This document shows, piece after piece, positions 33,693-41,680 of a stretch of 64,000 bases of DNA. The stretch lies in the NCBI RefSeq assembly GCF_001514145.1, contig NZ_KQ948661.1, positions 186,001 through 250,000 of the forward strand. Direction: 5' to 3'. The notes below the pieces were generated by a model that did not search any database, was not told the origin of the DNA, and saw nothing but the letters and a program-made list of their open reading frames with translations. This stretch comes from Streptomyces canus (GTDB lineage Bacteria; Actinomycetota; Actinomycetes; Streptomycetales; Streptomycetaceae). Each line of letters starts with the position of its first letter. The stretch's first letter is position 1. The position numbers were made by a program, and so were the translations under genes.

Positions 33693-35435
33693 GTGCAGTT
33701 CGAGGTGTGGGCACCGCAGGCCGGCCGTGTGACGCTCCATTGCGAGGGCGCACGCGCGATGGAGCGCGATCCGGAGCGCCCGGGGTGGTGGCGTGGCGAG
33801 GCGGAGGCCGGGGACGGCACCCGCTACGGCTTCGCGCTGGACGACGGCCCCGTCCTTCCCGATCCGCGCTCGCGCCGTCAGCCGGACGGCCCGGACGGGC
33901 TCAGCGCGGTCGTCGAGCAGGAGCGGTACGCATGGCGTACGCGGTGGGCGGGCCGTCCGCTGCCTGGCGCGGTCCTCTACGAGCTGCATGTGGGCACCTA
34001 CACACCCGAGGGCACCCTGGACGCGGCCGCCGCCCGTCTCGACCACCTCGCCGAACTCGGCGTCACCCACGTCGAGTTGATGCCGCTGTGCCCCTTCCCG
34101 GGGCGACACGGCTGGGGCTATGAGGGCGTGTCCCTGTGGGCCGTGCACGAGCCCTACGGCGGTCCCGAGGCCCTGAAGCGTTTCGTCGACCGGGCGCACG
34201 AGCTGGGCCTGGGGGTCGTCCTGGACGTGGTGCACAACCATCTGGGTCCGTCGGGCAACTATCTGCCCGTCTTCGGACCGTACTTCACGGACACGCACCA
34301 CACGCCCTGGGGTTCCGCGGTCAATCTGGACGCGCCCGGATCCGACGAGGTGCGCGCGTTTCTGCTGGGCAGCGCGCTCTCCTGGCTGCGGGACTACCGG
34401 ATCGACGGCCTGCGCCTGGACGCCGTGCACGCGCTCGCCGACACGCGCGCGTGCCACTTCCTGGAGGAGCTGTCGACGGCTGTCGACACCCTCGCCGCCG
34501 AGCTGGGGCGGCCGCTGTTCCTGATCGCCGAGTCGGACCTGAACGACCCGCGGCTCATCACGGCCCGAGCGGACGGCGGTCTCGGGCTGCACGCGCAGTG
34601 GAACGACGACTTCCACCACGCCCTGCACACCGCGCTGACCGGGGAGTCCCAGGGCTACTACGCCGACTTCGCCCGTGCGCCCCTGGCCGCGCTCGCCAAG
34701 ACCCTCACCGGCGGCTACTTCCACGACGGCACCTACTCCAGCTTCCGTGGCCGCAGCCATGGGCGCCCACTGGACCGTACGCGCGCGGCGGCGCACCGGT
34801 TGCTCGGCTACTCCCAGACCCACGACCAGGTCGGCAACCGCGCCGTGGGCGACCGGCTGGCGGCGTCGCTCTCCCCCGGCCTGGTGGCCTGTGCGGCGGC
34901 GCTCACCCTGACCGCTCCCTTCACGCCCATGCTGTTCATGGGTGAGGAGTGGGCGGCGGGCACGCCCTGGCAGTTCTTCACCGACCACACCGATCCCGAG
35001 CTCGCCGAGGCCGTACGGCGGGGCAGGCGGCGGGAGTTCGCGGAGCACGGCTGGGCCGAGGAGGACGTGCCCGACCCGCAGGACCCGGCGACCCGGGACC
35101 GCTCCTGCCTCGACTGGTCCGAGCTCGAACGCGACCCTCACGCGCGCGTACTCGCCTGGTACCGCCGGCTCCTCGCGCTGCGGCACGAACAGCCGGACCT
35201 CACCGACCCCGACCTCGCCGACACCAAGGTCGCTTACGACGCGGACCAGCGCTGGCTCGCCTTCCGCCGCGGGGACGTCCGGGTGGCCGTGAACCTCGCG
35301 AAGTCTCCGGCGGCGATCCCCCTCGGCCCCCGGGAGGCCGCCGTCCTCGCGGCCTGGGAGCCCGTGGAGGCACCGGGCGCGGACGGGGTGCTGCATGTGC
35401 CCGGGGAGTCGTGCGTGGCGCTGCTTCAGGCCTGA
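33693..35435 (+). CDS. treZ: maltooligosyl trehalose trehalohydrolase
   Basis: 580 residues from the GTG at 33693 with AAGGGGA six bases upstream; upstream codons in frame are unlike coding sequence. It has an N-terminal beta domain (QFEVWAPQAGRVTL) and a GH13 barrel: LDVVHNHLGPSGNY, LRLDAVHALAD (nucleophile), LIAESDLNDPR (acid/base) and YSQTHDQVGNRA. It cuts trehalose from maltooligosyl trehalose made by TreY. The gene is about 4.5 kb from treY, the M14, SSI and FHA genes lying between. Confidence 0.96.
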   Translation: MQFEVWAPQAGRVTLHCEGARAMERDPERPGWWRGEAEAGDGTRYGFALDDGPVLPDPRSRRQPDGPDGLSAVVEQERYAWRTRWAGRPLPGAVLYELHVGTYTPEGTLDAAAARLDHLAELGVTHVELMPLCPFPGRHGWGYEGVSLWAVHEPYGGPEALKRFVDRAHELGLGVVLDVVHNHLGPSGNYLPVFGPYFTDTHHTPWGSAVNLDAPGSDEVRAFLLGSALSWLRDYRIDGLRLDAVHALADTRACHFLEELSTAVDTLAAELGRPLFLIAESDLNDPRLITARADGGLGLHAQWNDDFHHALHTALTGESQGYYADFARAPLAALAKTLTGGYFHDGTYSSFRGRSHGRPLDRTRAAAHRLLGYSQTHDQVGNRAVGDRLAASLSPGLVACAAALTLTAPFTPMLFMGEEWAAGTPWQFFTDHTDPELAEAVRRGRRREFAEHGWAEEDVPDPQDPATRDRSCLDWSELERDPHARVLAWYRRLLALRHEQPDLTDPDLADTKVAYDADQRWLAFRRGDVRVAVNLAKSPAAIPLGPREAAVLAAWEPVEAPGADGVLHVPGESCVALLQA

Positions 35436-35437
35436 CC

Positions 35438-35992
35438 TCACGAAGCCCCCTTCGCTGCCCCGGTTCGCGCGAAGGCGGACAGGGGAACCGGTTCCTGGTG
35501 GTGGGCGCGTGTGCGCAGGCCGCGGACGACGATCACGCCGAGGCGGAAGACGACCTCCCCGAAGGCCATGAGGACCAGGGCAGCCACCCACGCCTGCCCA
35601 CCGGTGATGTCGTGATCGGCGGAGAAGCGGGCGACGGACGCCCCACCGGAGGGGTGGGAGGACCAGACCGCGAAGCCGAGGCGGAACCCCATGCTGACCA
35701 CCCACAGGGCCGCCGCGCCCAAGGTCGCCTTGACCCGTATGTGTCCGTCCGTGTACCGGACCCGGGTGATCGAGCCTCCGGCCAGTCCCAGGGCGACGCC
35801 GGTCCCGGCGAACGCGCCGATCAGCACGAGGTCGTTGCCCGCGGTGGGGATGTCGTGCAGGTAGGCGGTCCCCGCCCAGGTGATCAGTGCGAGCGGCAGC
35901 AGCACTGTGCGGAGTGTCAGCCTCTCCTCGCGCAGCTGCCGGAAGACCACGAGGAGAAGCGCCACGTCGATGAGCCAGTCGGAGATCGTCAT
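35438..35992 (-). CDS. integral membrane protein, unknown function
   Basis: 184 residues from the ATG at 35992 (an upstream frame adds eight residues without a site). Six or so hydrophobic segments: ISDWLIDVALLLVVF, LLPLALITWAGTAYL, LVLIGAFAGTGVALGLAG, AALWVVSMGFRLGFAV and VAALVLMAFGEVVFRLG. The polar loop between helices 3 and 4 contains RVRYTDGHIRVK. I do not recognise a named family. Its stop is two bases from the treZ stop (convergent). Confidence 0.75.
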   Translation of the reverse strand: MTISDWLIDVALLLVVFRQLREERLTLRTVLLPLALITWAGTAYLHDIPTAGNDLVLIGAFAGTGVALGLAGGSITRVRYTDGHIRVKATLGAAALWVVSMGFRLGFAVWSSHPSGGASVARFSADHDITGGQAWVAALVLMAFGEVVFRLGVIVVRGLRTRAHHQEPVPLSAFARTGAAKGAS

Positions 35993-36087
35993 GCCTCGAC
36001 TATCCGGCTCCGGCACGGTCGCGCGCCTCGATCCAGGGGTGGAAGGAGGGTGGAAAAGACCAGGTGGAGACGTCTACAACTCCGCGC

Positions 36088-37044
36088 CTACAACTCCGCG
36101 TCGTCCGGCTCCTCGTCCCGCAGTTCCGTGACGCGTTCCAGCAGGATCGCCTCCCAGGCGCGCAGCAGCCGGGTGCGCAGGAGTGGCAGGGGGACGGCAT
36201 CGCGGCCCTCCAACCCTGCGGCGAGGCGGATCACGGTGTCGCAGCGGGCGAGCCAGAGGCCGCGCAGGCAGGGCCGGGCACCGTAGCCGGCGAGGGTGGC
36301 GGCGCGTACGGCGGCGGGCGAGCCGACGGCGAGGGCGAGGCCCGCGATGTCCTCGGCGGGGTCGCCGACCACCGTGGCGGTCCAGTCCAGGACGCCGCGC
36401 ACCCGGCCGTCGGCGCTGATCACCAGGTGGTCGCCGGTCAGGGCGTGGTGCACGAGGACCGCGCCGCCGGGCTGCGCGGCGAGCTGGACCGCGGCCGGCG
36501 AGGTGAGCTGCTGGAGCCGGGCCGGATCGAACTCGTCCGCCGCGCGCAGGCGGTCGGCGGCCCGGCCGGCCTCCCGACGCAGTGCCTCCAGGGAGCGCGG
36601 GGCGACGCGTGGGACGCCGAGCGCCTCGGCCTGCCGTACCGGCACCTCGCGCAGCCCGGTGAGCAGTCCGGCCAGGTCGGCCTCGCCGACGGCGGAGACA
36701 TCGTGCTCCTCGGCCGAACCGCCGGGCACCTTGGTGTCGAGCGTGTAGGCCAGCCCGGGCGCCCACTCGCCCTGCGCCACGCTGGTCGGCACCGTGACCG
36801 GGACGTGCGGGCGGACCAGGTCGCGCAGCCGTAGTTCACGGCGTCTGCGGGTGGAGGCCGCGCGGTCGCCCGCGAGGCGGAGCACATGGCGGGTGCCGAC
36901 CCACCAGGTGGAGTGCCCGCCGCCCTCGGCGACGGGCCGGACCTCGGGCCCGCCGGCCTCGCCCGCGCCGGGCGTGCTGTCCTTGAGCAGGGAACGGACC
37001 AGTCGGCGGACCGTGTCCGCGGTGGGTGTCGGTGCCTGGGTCAT
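36088..37044 (-). CDS. aminoglycoside phosphotransferase-family protein
   Basis: 318 residues from the ATG at 37044. It carries the kinase-like fold with VHHALTGDHLVISADGRVRGVLDWTATVVGDPAEDIAGL, where the usual HGD-N motif is HALTGD-HLV, so the metal-binding Asn is not obvious, while DW and GDPAEDIA are kept. Substrate unknown. It is 47 bases downstream of the aminopeptidase gene on the same strand and probably cotranscribed. It is the second APH-type gene in the window but not a close copy of the first. Confidence 0.82.
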   Translation of the reverse strand: MTQAPTPTADTVRRLVRSLLKDSTPGAGEAGGPEVRPVAEGGGHSTWWVGTRHVLRLAGDRAASTRRRRELRLRDLVRPHVPVTVPTSVAQGEWAPGLAYTLDTKVPGGSAEEHDVSAVGEADLAGLLTGLREVPVRQAEALGVPRVAPRSLEALRREAGRAADRLRAADEFDPARLQQLTSPAAVQLAAQPGGAVLVHHALTGDHLVISADGRVRGVLDWTATVVGDPAEDIAGLALAVGSPAAVRAATLAGYGARPCLRGLWLARCDTVIRLAAGLEGRDAVPLPLLRTRLLRAWEAILLERVTELRDEEPDDAEL

Positions 37045-37091
37045 GGTCGCGCCGTAGTCGCTCGGGGGTGGAGGGGCTCCTGGGGGCTGGG

Positions 37092-38216
37092 TCAGTCCAC
37101 TATGACCATCTCGCGGGTGGTGTCGTTGAGCCTGCGGCCGCCCTCCTCGGTGACCGTGACGATGTCCTCGATGCGTACCCCGAAGCGGCCCGGCAGATAG
37201 ACGCCGGGCTCCACGGAGAAGCACATGCCCGGGACGAGGGGCTGTTCCTCGCCCTCGATCATGTACGGCGGTTCGTGGGTGGTGACGCCGATGCCGTGCC
37301 CGGTGCGGTGGATGAAGTATTCGCCGTACCCGGCGTCGGCGATGACCGCGCGGGCGGCCCGGTCGACCTCCTGGCAGGGCACGCCGGGCCGTACCGCGCG
37401 GAAGCCCGCCTCCTGCGCCGCACGCACGAGGTCGTGCACCCGGCGCTCCTCGTCGGTGGGTTCACCGACGTGGACCGTGCGGGAGGTGTCGGAGCCGTAT
37501 CCGTCCTTGAGGCCGCCGAAGTCGAGGACGACCATGTCGCCGCGTTCGATGACCCTGTCGCCCACCTCGTGGTGCGGGTTGGCGCCGTTCGGCCCCGAGG
37601 CGACGATGGTGAAGTCGACCTGGGAGTGGCCGAACCGGCGCAGCAGTCCGGCGAGGTCGGCGGCCACCTCGGACTCCCTGCGGCCGCCGAAGGGAACGTT
37701 CCGGATCTCTTCGAAGGTTGCGTCGGCGGCCGCTCCCGCGGCCGCCAGCAGTTCCAGTTCCGCCGTGTCCTTGACGGCCCGCAGCATCGGCAGGGCCTCG
37801 GTGAGGGAGGCGTACGACGTGCCGGGCAGTGTCTTCTGCAGGCCCAGCAGGTGCATGGCCCAGGCGTTGTCGCTGATGCCGAACCGGCCGCCGGCATCCA
37901 GGAGGGCGGCGGTGGCGGCGTAGGGGTCCTTGCCGTCGGTCCAGTCCCGGAGCGTCAGGGCGCTCGCGCCGGCCGCCTTGCCGGCGTCCGGGGCCTCCAG
38001 GGTGGGCACGACGAGGACGGGGTCCTGTCCGGGGGCGAGGACCAGCAGGGTGAGCCGTTCGGTGACGGCGGTGGGCGCGTAGCCGGTGAGCCACACCAGG
38101 TCCGGGCCGGGGGCCACGAGGAGACCGGCGAGCCCGGCCTCGGCGGCCGACCGAGTCGCGCGCTCCATGCGCGCCCTGTAGTCGTCGGCGGCGAAGGGCG
38201 CTGCGGTGCCGGTCAT
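37092..38216 (-). CDS. Xaa-Pro aminopeptidase (M24 family, aminopeptidase P-like)
   Basis: 374 residues. The N-terminal creatinase-like domain is followed by the pita-bread catalytic domain with metal ligands in VVLDFGGLKDGYGSDTSRT (two Asp), HRTGHGIGVTTHEPP (His), FSVEPGVYL (Glu) and RIEDIVTV (Glu). It removes N-terminal residues next to proline using two metal ions in the cytoplasm. Usual length is 360-380. Probably the first gene of an operon with the phosphotransferase. Confidence 0.93.
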   Translation of the reverse strand: MTGTAAPFAADDYRARMERATRSAAEAGLAGLLVAPGPDLVWLTGYAPTAVTERLTLLVLAPGQDPVLVVPTLEAPDAGKAAGASALTLRDWTDGKDPYAATAALLDAGGRFGISDNAWAMHLLGLQKTLPGTSYASLTEALPMLRAVKDTAELELLAAAGAAADATFEEIRNVPFGGRRESEVAADLAGLLRRFGHSQVDFTIVASGPNGANPHHEVGDRVIERGDMVVLDFGGLKDGYGSDTSRTVHVGEPTDEERRVHDLVRAAQEAGFRAVRPGVPCQEVDRAARAVIADAGYGEYFIHRTGHGIGVTTHEPPYMIEGEEQPLVPGMCFSVEPGVYLPGRFGVRIEDIVTVTEEGGRRLNDTTREMVIVD

Positions 38217-38286
38217 CCGGGCCTCCCTGGGCGGGTGCGGGTCTTAGGGCAGCATCCTGCCCGGACGGCGAGGGGCGCGCGAGCCG

Positions 38287-38312
38287 GTCGACACGTCTTG
38301 TCGACACGTCTT
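38287..38312. repeat. two tandem 13-bp copies of GTCGACACGTCTT
   Basis: Exact tandem copies at 38287-38299 and 38300-38312 lie in the 128-base spacer upstream of the aminopeptidase start (minus strand). They could be regulator sites or a promoter duplication. No known operator matches. Confidence 0.6.
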
Positions 38313-38344
38313 TCGGACGGACCGTACGGAGTACCGGCCCCGCG

Positions 38345-38968
38345 TCAGCTCTCCAGGGCCATGCGGACACCGAGGAGCAGCAGTACGCCTCCGGAGACCT
38401 GTTCCAGACGCCGGCGCACGCCCGCGCGGGACAGCACGGCCCGCAACCGGCCCACGAACCACACGTAGAGGCCGTAGTAGCCGACCTCGTAGACCGCCCA
38501 GAGTGCGGCGAGCCCGACCATGGTGAGCAGGTGCGGAGCGCCCTCGGGGACGAACTGCGGCAGGAAGGACAGCGCGAAGACGGCCGCCTTGGGGTTGGCG
38601 AGGTTGAGCAGCAGTCCCGCGCGGTAGGCGGCCCAGCCGGTCCTGCCGGTGCTCTCCCAGCCGCCGTCGGCCGCGGCTCCCTTGGTGCGGCGTGCCTGCC
38701 GCAGCGCCTGGATGCCGAAGACGACGAGCACGACGGCGCCGCCGATGCGCATCACGTCGTACGCGATCTCGGAGGCGGTCAGCAGCGCGGTCAGGCCGAG
38801 CGCGGCGACGACGCCCCAGATGAACACCCCGGTCTCGTTGCCGAGCACGGTCAGGAAGCCGGAGCGTCTGCTGTGCAGCGACTGCTTGATGATCAGCACG
38901 GTGCTCGGCCCGGGTGACGCGGCGATGAGGGTGCAGGCACCGAGGAAGGCGATGAGCGTGGTCGGCAT
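38345..38968 (-). CDS. LysE family exporter
   Basis: 207 residues with six helices. The first segment LIAFLGACTLIAASPGPSTVLIIKQSLHS contains the PGP motif typical of LysE/RhtB proteins, and LNLANPKAAVFALSFLPQF is the second family signature. These proteins export amino acids or their derivatives from the cytoplasm. No regulator of LysG type is adjacent. Length is normal. Confidence 0.93.
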   Translation of the reverse strand: MPTTLIAFLGACTLIAASPGPSTVLIIKQSLHSRRSGFLTVLGNETGVFIWGVVAALGLTALLTASEIAYDVMRIGGAVVLVVFGIQALRQARRTKGAAADGGWESTGRTGWAAYRAGLLLNLANPKAAVFALSFLPQFVPEGAPHLLTMVGLAALWAVYEVGYYGLYVWFVGRLRAVLSRAGVRRRLEQVSGGVLLLLGVRMALES

Positions 38969-39041
38969 GGGCTCATCGTGACGCCGGCGACTGGATCCGG
39001 ACCAGTGGTTTTCCGTCGATGGACGGGAGGGTCTTGATCAG

Positions 39042-39057
39042 GCACTAGCGCTAATGC
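39042..39057. promoter_or_regulatory. 16-bp near-perfect palindrome upstream of the phosphodiesterase
   Basis: GCACTAGCGCTAATGC has seven of eight pairs matching around an exact TAGCGCTA core and lies 39 bases before the GTG of the downstream gene. It looks like a dimeric repressor operator at the promoter. Confidence 0.45.
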
Positions 39058-39095
39058 TTGGATCCACTCAAGCCATTAGAAGAGGGGGTACGGTC

Positions 39096-39851
39096 GTGCT
39101 GGCACTCGCACACATCAGCGATCTGCATCTCGACGGGAGCGCACGGGCGACCGAGCGCGCCGAGCGCGTGCGTGACCGGCTGTGGCGGTTGCCGGGGCAC
39201 GTGGACGCTCTGCTGGTGACCGGCGACATCGCGGATCACGGTGCCGAGGCGGAGTACGAGGAGGCCGCGCGCATTCTGGGACTGCACGAGGGCGACCCGC
39301 CGTTCCCGGTGCTCACCTGCCCGGGCAACCACGACAGCCGGTCCCCGTACCGCAAGGCCATGCTGCGGCGGCCCGCGGACGACGGGCCCGTGAACAGCGT
39401 GCAGGTCTTCGACGGCGGCGCGGTGCTGATGTGCGACTCCAGCATCCCAGGCAGCGACGAAGGGGCGCTGGACGAGGAGACGTACGCCTGGATCGAGGCG
39501 ACCCTCGACGAACTGGACGGGACCCTTCCGGCGCTGTTGGCCTTCCACCATCCGCCGGTGGCGCTGCACCACCCGCTCCCCGACTCCTACCAACTGGACG
39601 GACCCGGGCGACTGGCCGCGCTGCTGGAGCGGAGGCCCGAGATCGCCGGACTGATCACCGGTCACGCGCACACGCCCGCGGCGACCGTGTTCGCCGGGCG
39701 GCCGCTGGTAGTCGGACCCGGCGTGACCTGGACGCTGCGGCTGCCCTGGGAGGGCGAGCAGCTCGCGGACCGGGACGCGCCGGTCGGTCTGGCCTTTCAT
39801 GTGCTGGACGACGACGGACGGCTCACCACGCACTTCCGGGTGGTCACTTGA
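39096..39851 (+). CDS. metallophosphoesterase (CpdA/3',5'-cyclic-nucleotide phosphodiesterase-like)
   Basis: 251 residues from the GTG at 39096, seven bases after AGAGGGGGT; an upstream ATG at 39054 lacks a site. All metal motifs of calcineurin-like phosphoesterases are present: ISDLHLDG, LLVTGDIADHG, TCPGNHDSR, LLAFHHPP and ITGHAHTPA. The CpdA group hydrolyses cAMP; the substrate here is inferred. It is monocistronic, with the PDZ gene convergent. Confidence 0.9.
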   Translation: MLALAHISDLHLDGSARATERAERVRDRLWRLPGHVDALLVTGDIADHGAEAEYEEAARILGLHEGDPPFPVLTCPGNHDSRSPYRKAMLRRPADDGPVNSVQVFDGGAVLMCDSSIPGSDEGALDEETYAWIEATLDELDGTLPALLAFHHPPVALHHPLPDSYQLDGPGRLAALLERRPEIAGLITGHAHTPAATVFAGRPLVVGPGVTWTLRLPWEGEQLADRDAPVGLAFHVLDDDGRLTTHFRVVT

Positions 39852-39888
39852 ACAAGGAGCGCGTGAGAAGCGTTCACCTGACGGGGGT

Positions 39889-40527
39889 TCACGTGACGAC
39901 GCCCGGCACGGTCGTCAACTGCTGGTAACCGCCGCCGCGGTGGCGCACCGTCAGCACGACCTCGCGGCCGGGGCGGGCGCCGGCGACGGCTCGCGCGAGG
40001 TCGGCGGCGGTGTCGATCCGGGTGCGGCCGAAGACGAGGAGTACGTCGCCGCGGACCAGGCCCGCCGTGAAGCCCGGGCCCGGGATGTGGACGCCGACCA
40101 CCAGCGCGCCCGACTTCTCGGCGTCCACGGCCTCCAGCCCCAGGGTCGCGGTGACGGGGACCCGTCGGCGGGGCGGAGCCGATGCGGAGGGGTTCGCGGG
40201 CTCGGAGACGGGCGGGCCCGTCCGGGTGCGCTGCCCGTCCTGGCCCGGTGCGCCCCGACCGGAGGCAGCCTGCCCCGGCACTCCCGACCCGCCCGCCTGC
40301 CGTTGCAGTTCGGCCAGTCTGCTCATGCCGATCACGGTGACGCCCACCGTGCCGAGGCCCACCCCCGTCAGCACCAGGACGGCCGCGACGAACAGGCCGA
40401 ACAGCAGGGTCGTGAGCCGGCGTCCGCGCCGGCGCGCGGCGTGCGGGCGCCGGGCGGACCCTGACTTCTTGCCTCCGCCCGGTTCCTGACCGGGCATCGG
40501 CTTGGGGCGCAACGCAGTCTGTTCCAT
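39889..40527 (-). CDS. membrane-anchored PDZ domain protein
   Basis: 212 residues: a basic cytoplasmic start (KKSGSARRPHAARRRGRR), one membrane helix (TTLLFGLFVAAVLVLTGVGLGTVGV), a proline- and glycine-rich linker of about 50 residues, and a C-terminal PDZ domain (LGLEAVDAEKSGALVVGVHIPGPGFTAGLVRGDVLLVFG in pieces) without any protease domain. PDZ domains bind C-termini of extracytoplasmic proteins; this could act as adaptor. HtrA-like proteases have a similar PDZ but a preceding trypsin fold. Confidence 0.88.
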   Translation of the reverse strand: MEQTALRPKPMPGQEPGGGKKSGSARRPHAARRRGRRLTTLLFGLFVAAVLVLTGVGLGTVGVTVIGMSRLAELQRQAGGSGVPGQAASGRGAPGQDGQRTRTGPPVSEPANPSASAPPRRRVPVTATLGLEAVDAEKSGALVVGVHIPGPGFTAGLVRGDVLLVFGRTRIDTAADLARAVAGARPGREVVLTVRHRGGGYQQLTTVPGVVT

Positions 40528-40691
40528 GGATCGCCTCCGGCTGGATCACCACCGGATGGTGCCTACCCGGCGCACCGGCGCGCGACGAGCCACGAACGAG
40601 TGAGACTGACGGGGGGTCAGGAACGGGAAGCGGCCCGAACGGCCGTCCCCCGGAGGACGGCGAGGAGAAGATCCTCGCGTACGTCGCCGAG

Positions 40692-41503
40692 GTGGAGCGG
40701 GAGATCCGCGAGGAGTGCGAGATCTCCCTCGACGAGGAGCGCGCCGAACTCCGCGCCGCCCTGGGCTTTCCCGAGCGCTCCCCGGTCGAGCTGGTGGGCA
40801 TGCTGCATGCCGCCCTGGCGCGCACGGAGCCCGACCACACGCTCCTCAACGCGGAGGAGGGCAGGGCCTACGACCTGATCGGTCCGCCCCCGCCGCCGCT
40901 GTGGGAGCCGGTCCTGGCGCAGGGTCGCGCGGATCTGACCGCGCTGCGGGCGGGAGAGAGCGCGGTGTGGCAGGCGGTGGCAGAGGATTCCGTACGGCGT
41001 CGACTCGCACTGCGGGCCGCGCAGTTCGACCGGGCCGAGGGTGACCTGGAGCTGTTGCGGCGGTTGCCGCGGTACGAGACGCGGTCGTCGATGACGGACG
41101 AACTGCGGCTGGCCGGCGTGCTGGTGGGTGGGTACGGCCGGGCGGAGGACCTGCCGCTGCTGCACGAGGTGCGGGAGACGGACTTCGACACGGCGTGCGG
41201 GCTGAGCGAGATCCCCGGACCCGGCGCGGACCCGGCCGAGCTGCGTCGCTGGGCCCAGGAGACCGACGACCTGTTCTTCGGCGGGGATCCCGCCGAAGAA
41301 CCGCTGTACACCTGGACTGATACGCCGCTCCGACGCGATCGAGCTCGACCAGAGCCTGTTGCGCCGGGCCGACGACCCGACCCGGCTGGACACCGCCGAA
41401 CTGAGCGCTCTCGCCGACGACTTCGAGCGGCTCGGTGAGCCGGTCCAGGCGCGGCGGGCGCGGGCGCCTGCACACGGCCCTCCAGGACCGCCCGCAGCAC
41501 TGA
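40692..41503 (+). pseudogene. frameshifted hypothetical protein
   Basis: The frame that starts at 40692 encodes EREIREECEISLDEERAELRAAL and runs to LYTWTD (about 41320), where it loses its protein-like pattern. A different frame then continues with DAIELDQSLLRRADDPTRLD and DDFERLGEPVQARRARA up to about 41465, and after one extra C a third frame gives TALQDRPQH and the stop at 41501-41503. Two indels therefore break one gene, unless they are sequencing errors. The start region may also be disturbed, since the frame is open upstream without a start codon. Family unknown; it is a streptomycete-type hypothetical with heavy charge. Confidence 0.7.
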
Positions 41504-41680
41504 ACACGGGCGGTCGGGATCGGGGCGTCTGCGTCCTGCGGCGGGCTGAAGATTCGGCGGTCGGGCCACCCCTGTGGTCGTCGAGCCGGGCGGGCGAGCA
41601 GCCGCCGGGCCGACGGGCACGCGGGCGGTCGAAAGAGCCCGGGCGGTCATGACGTCCGAGCCGGTCGGCAGCCCCAGCTG

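Noticed and set aside
40600..40878. ORF starting GTGAGACTGACG before the pseudogene
   Set aside because: The frame gives an Arg/Ser-rich shadow after 25 codons; only the first codons could belong to the broken gene.
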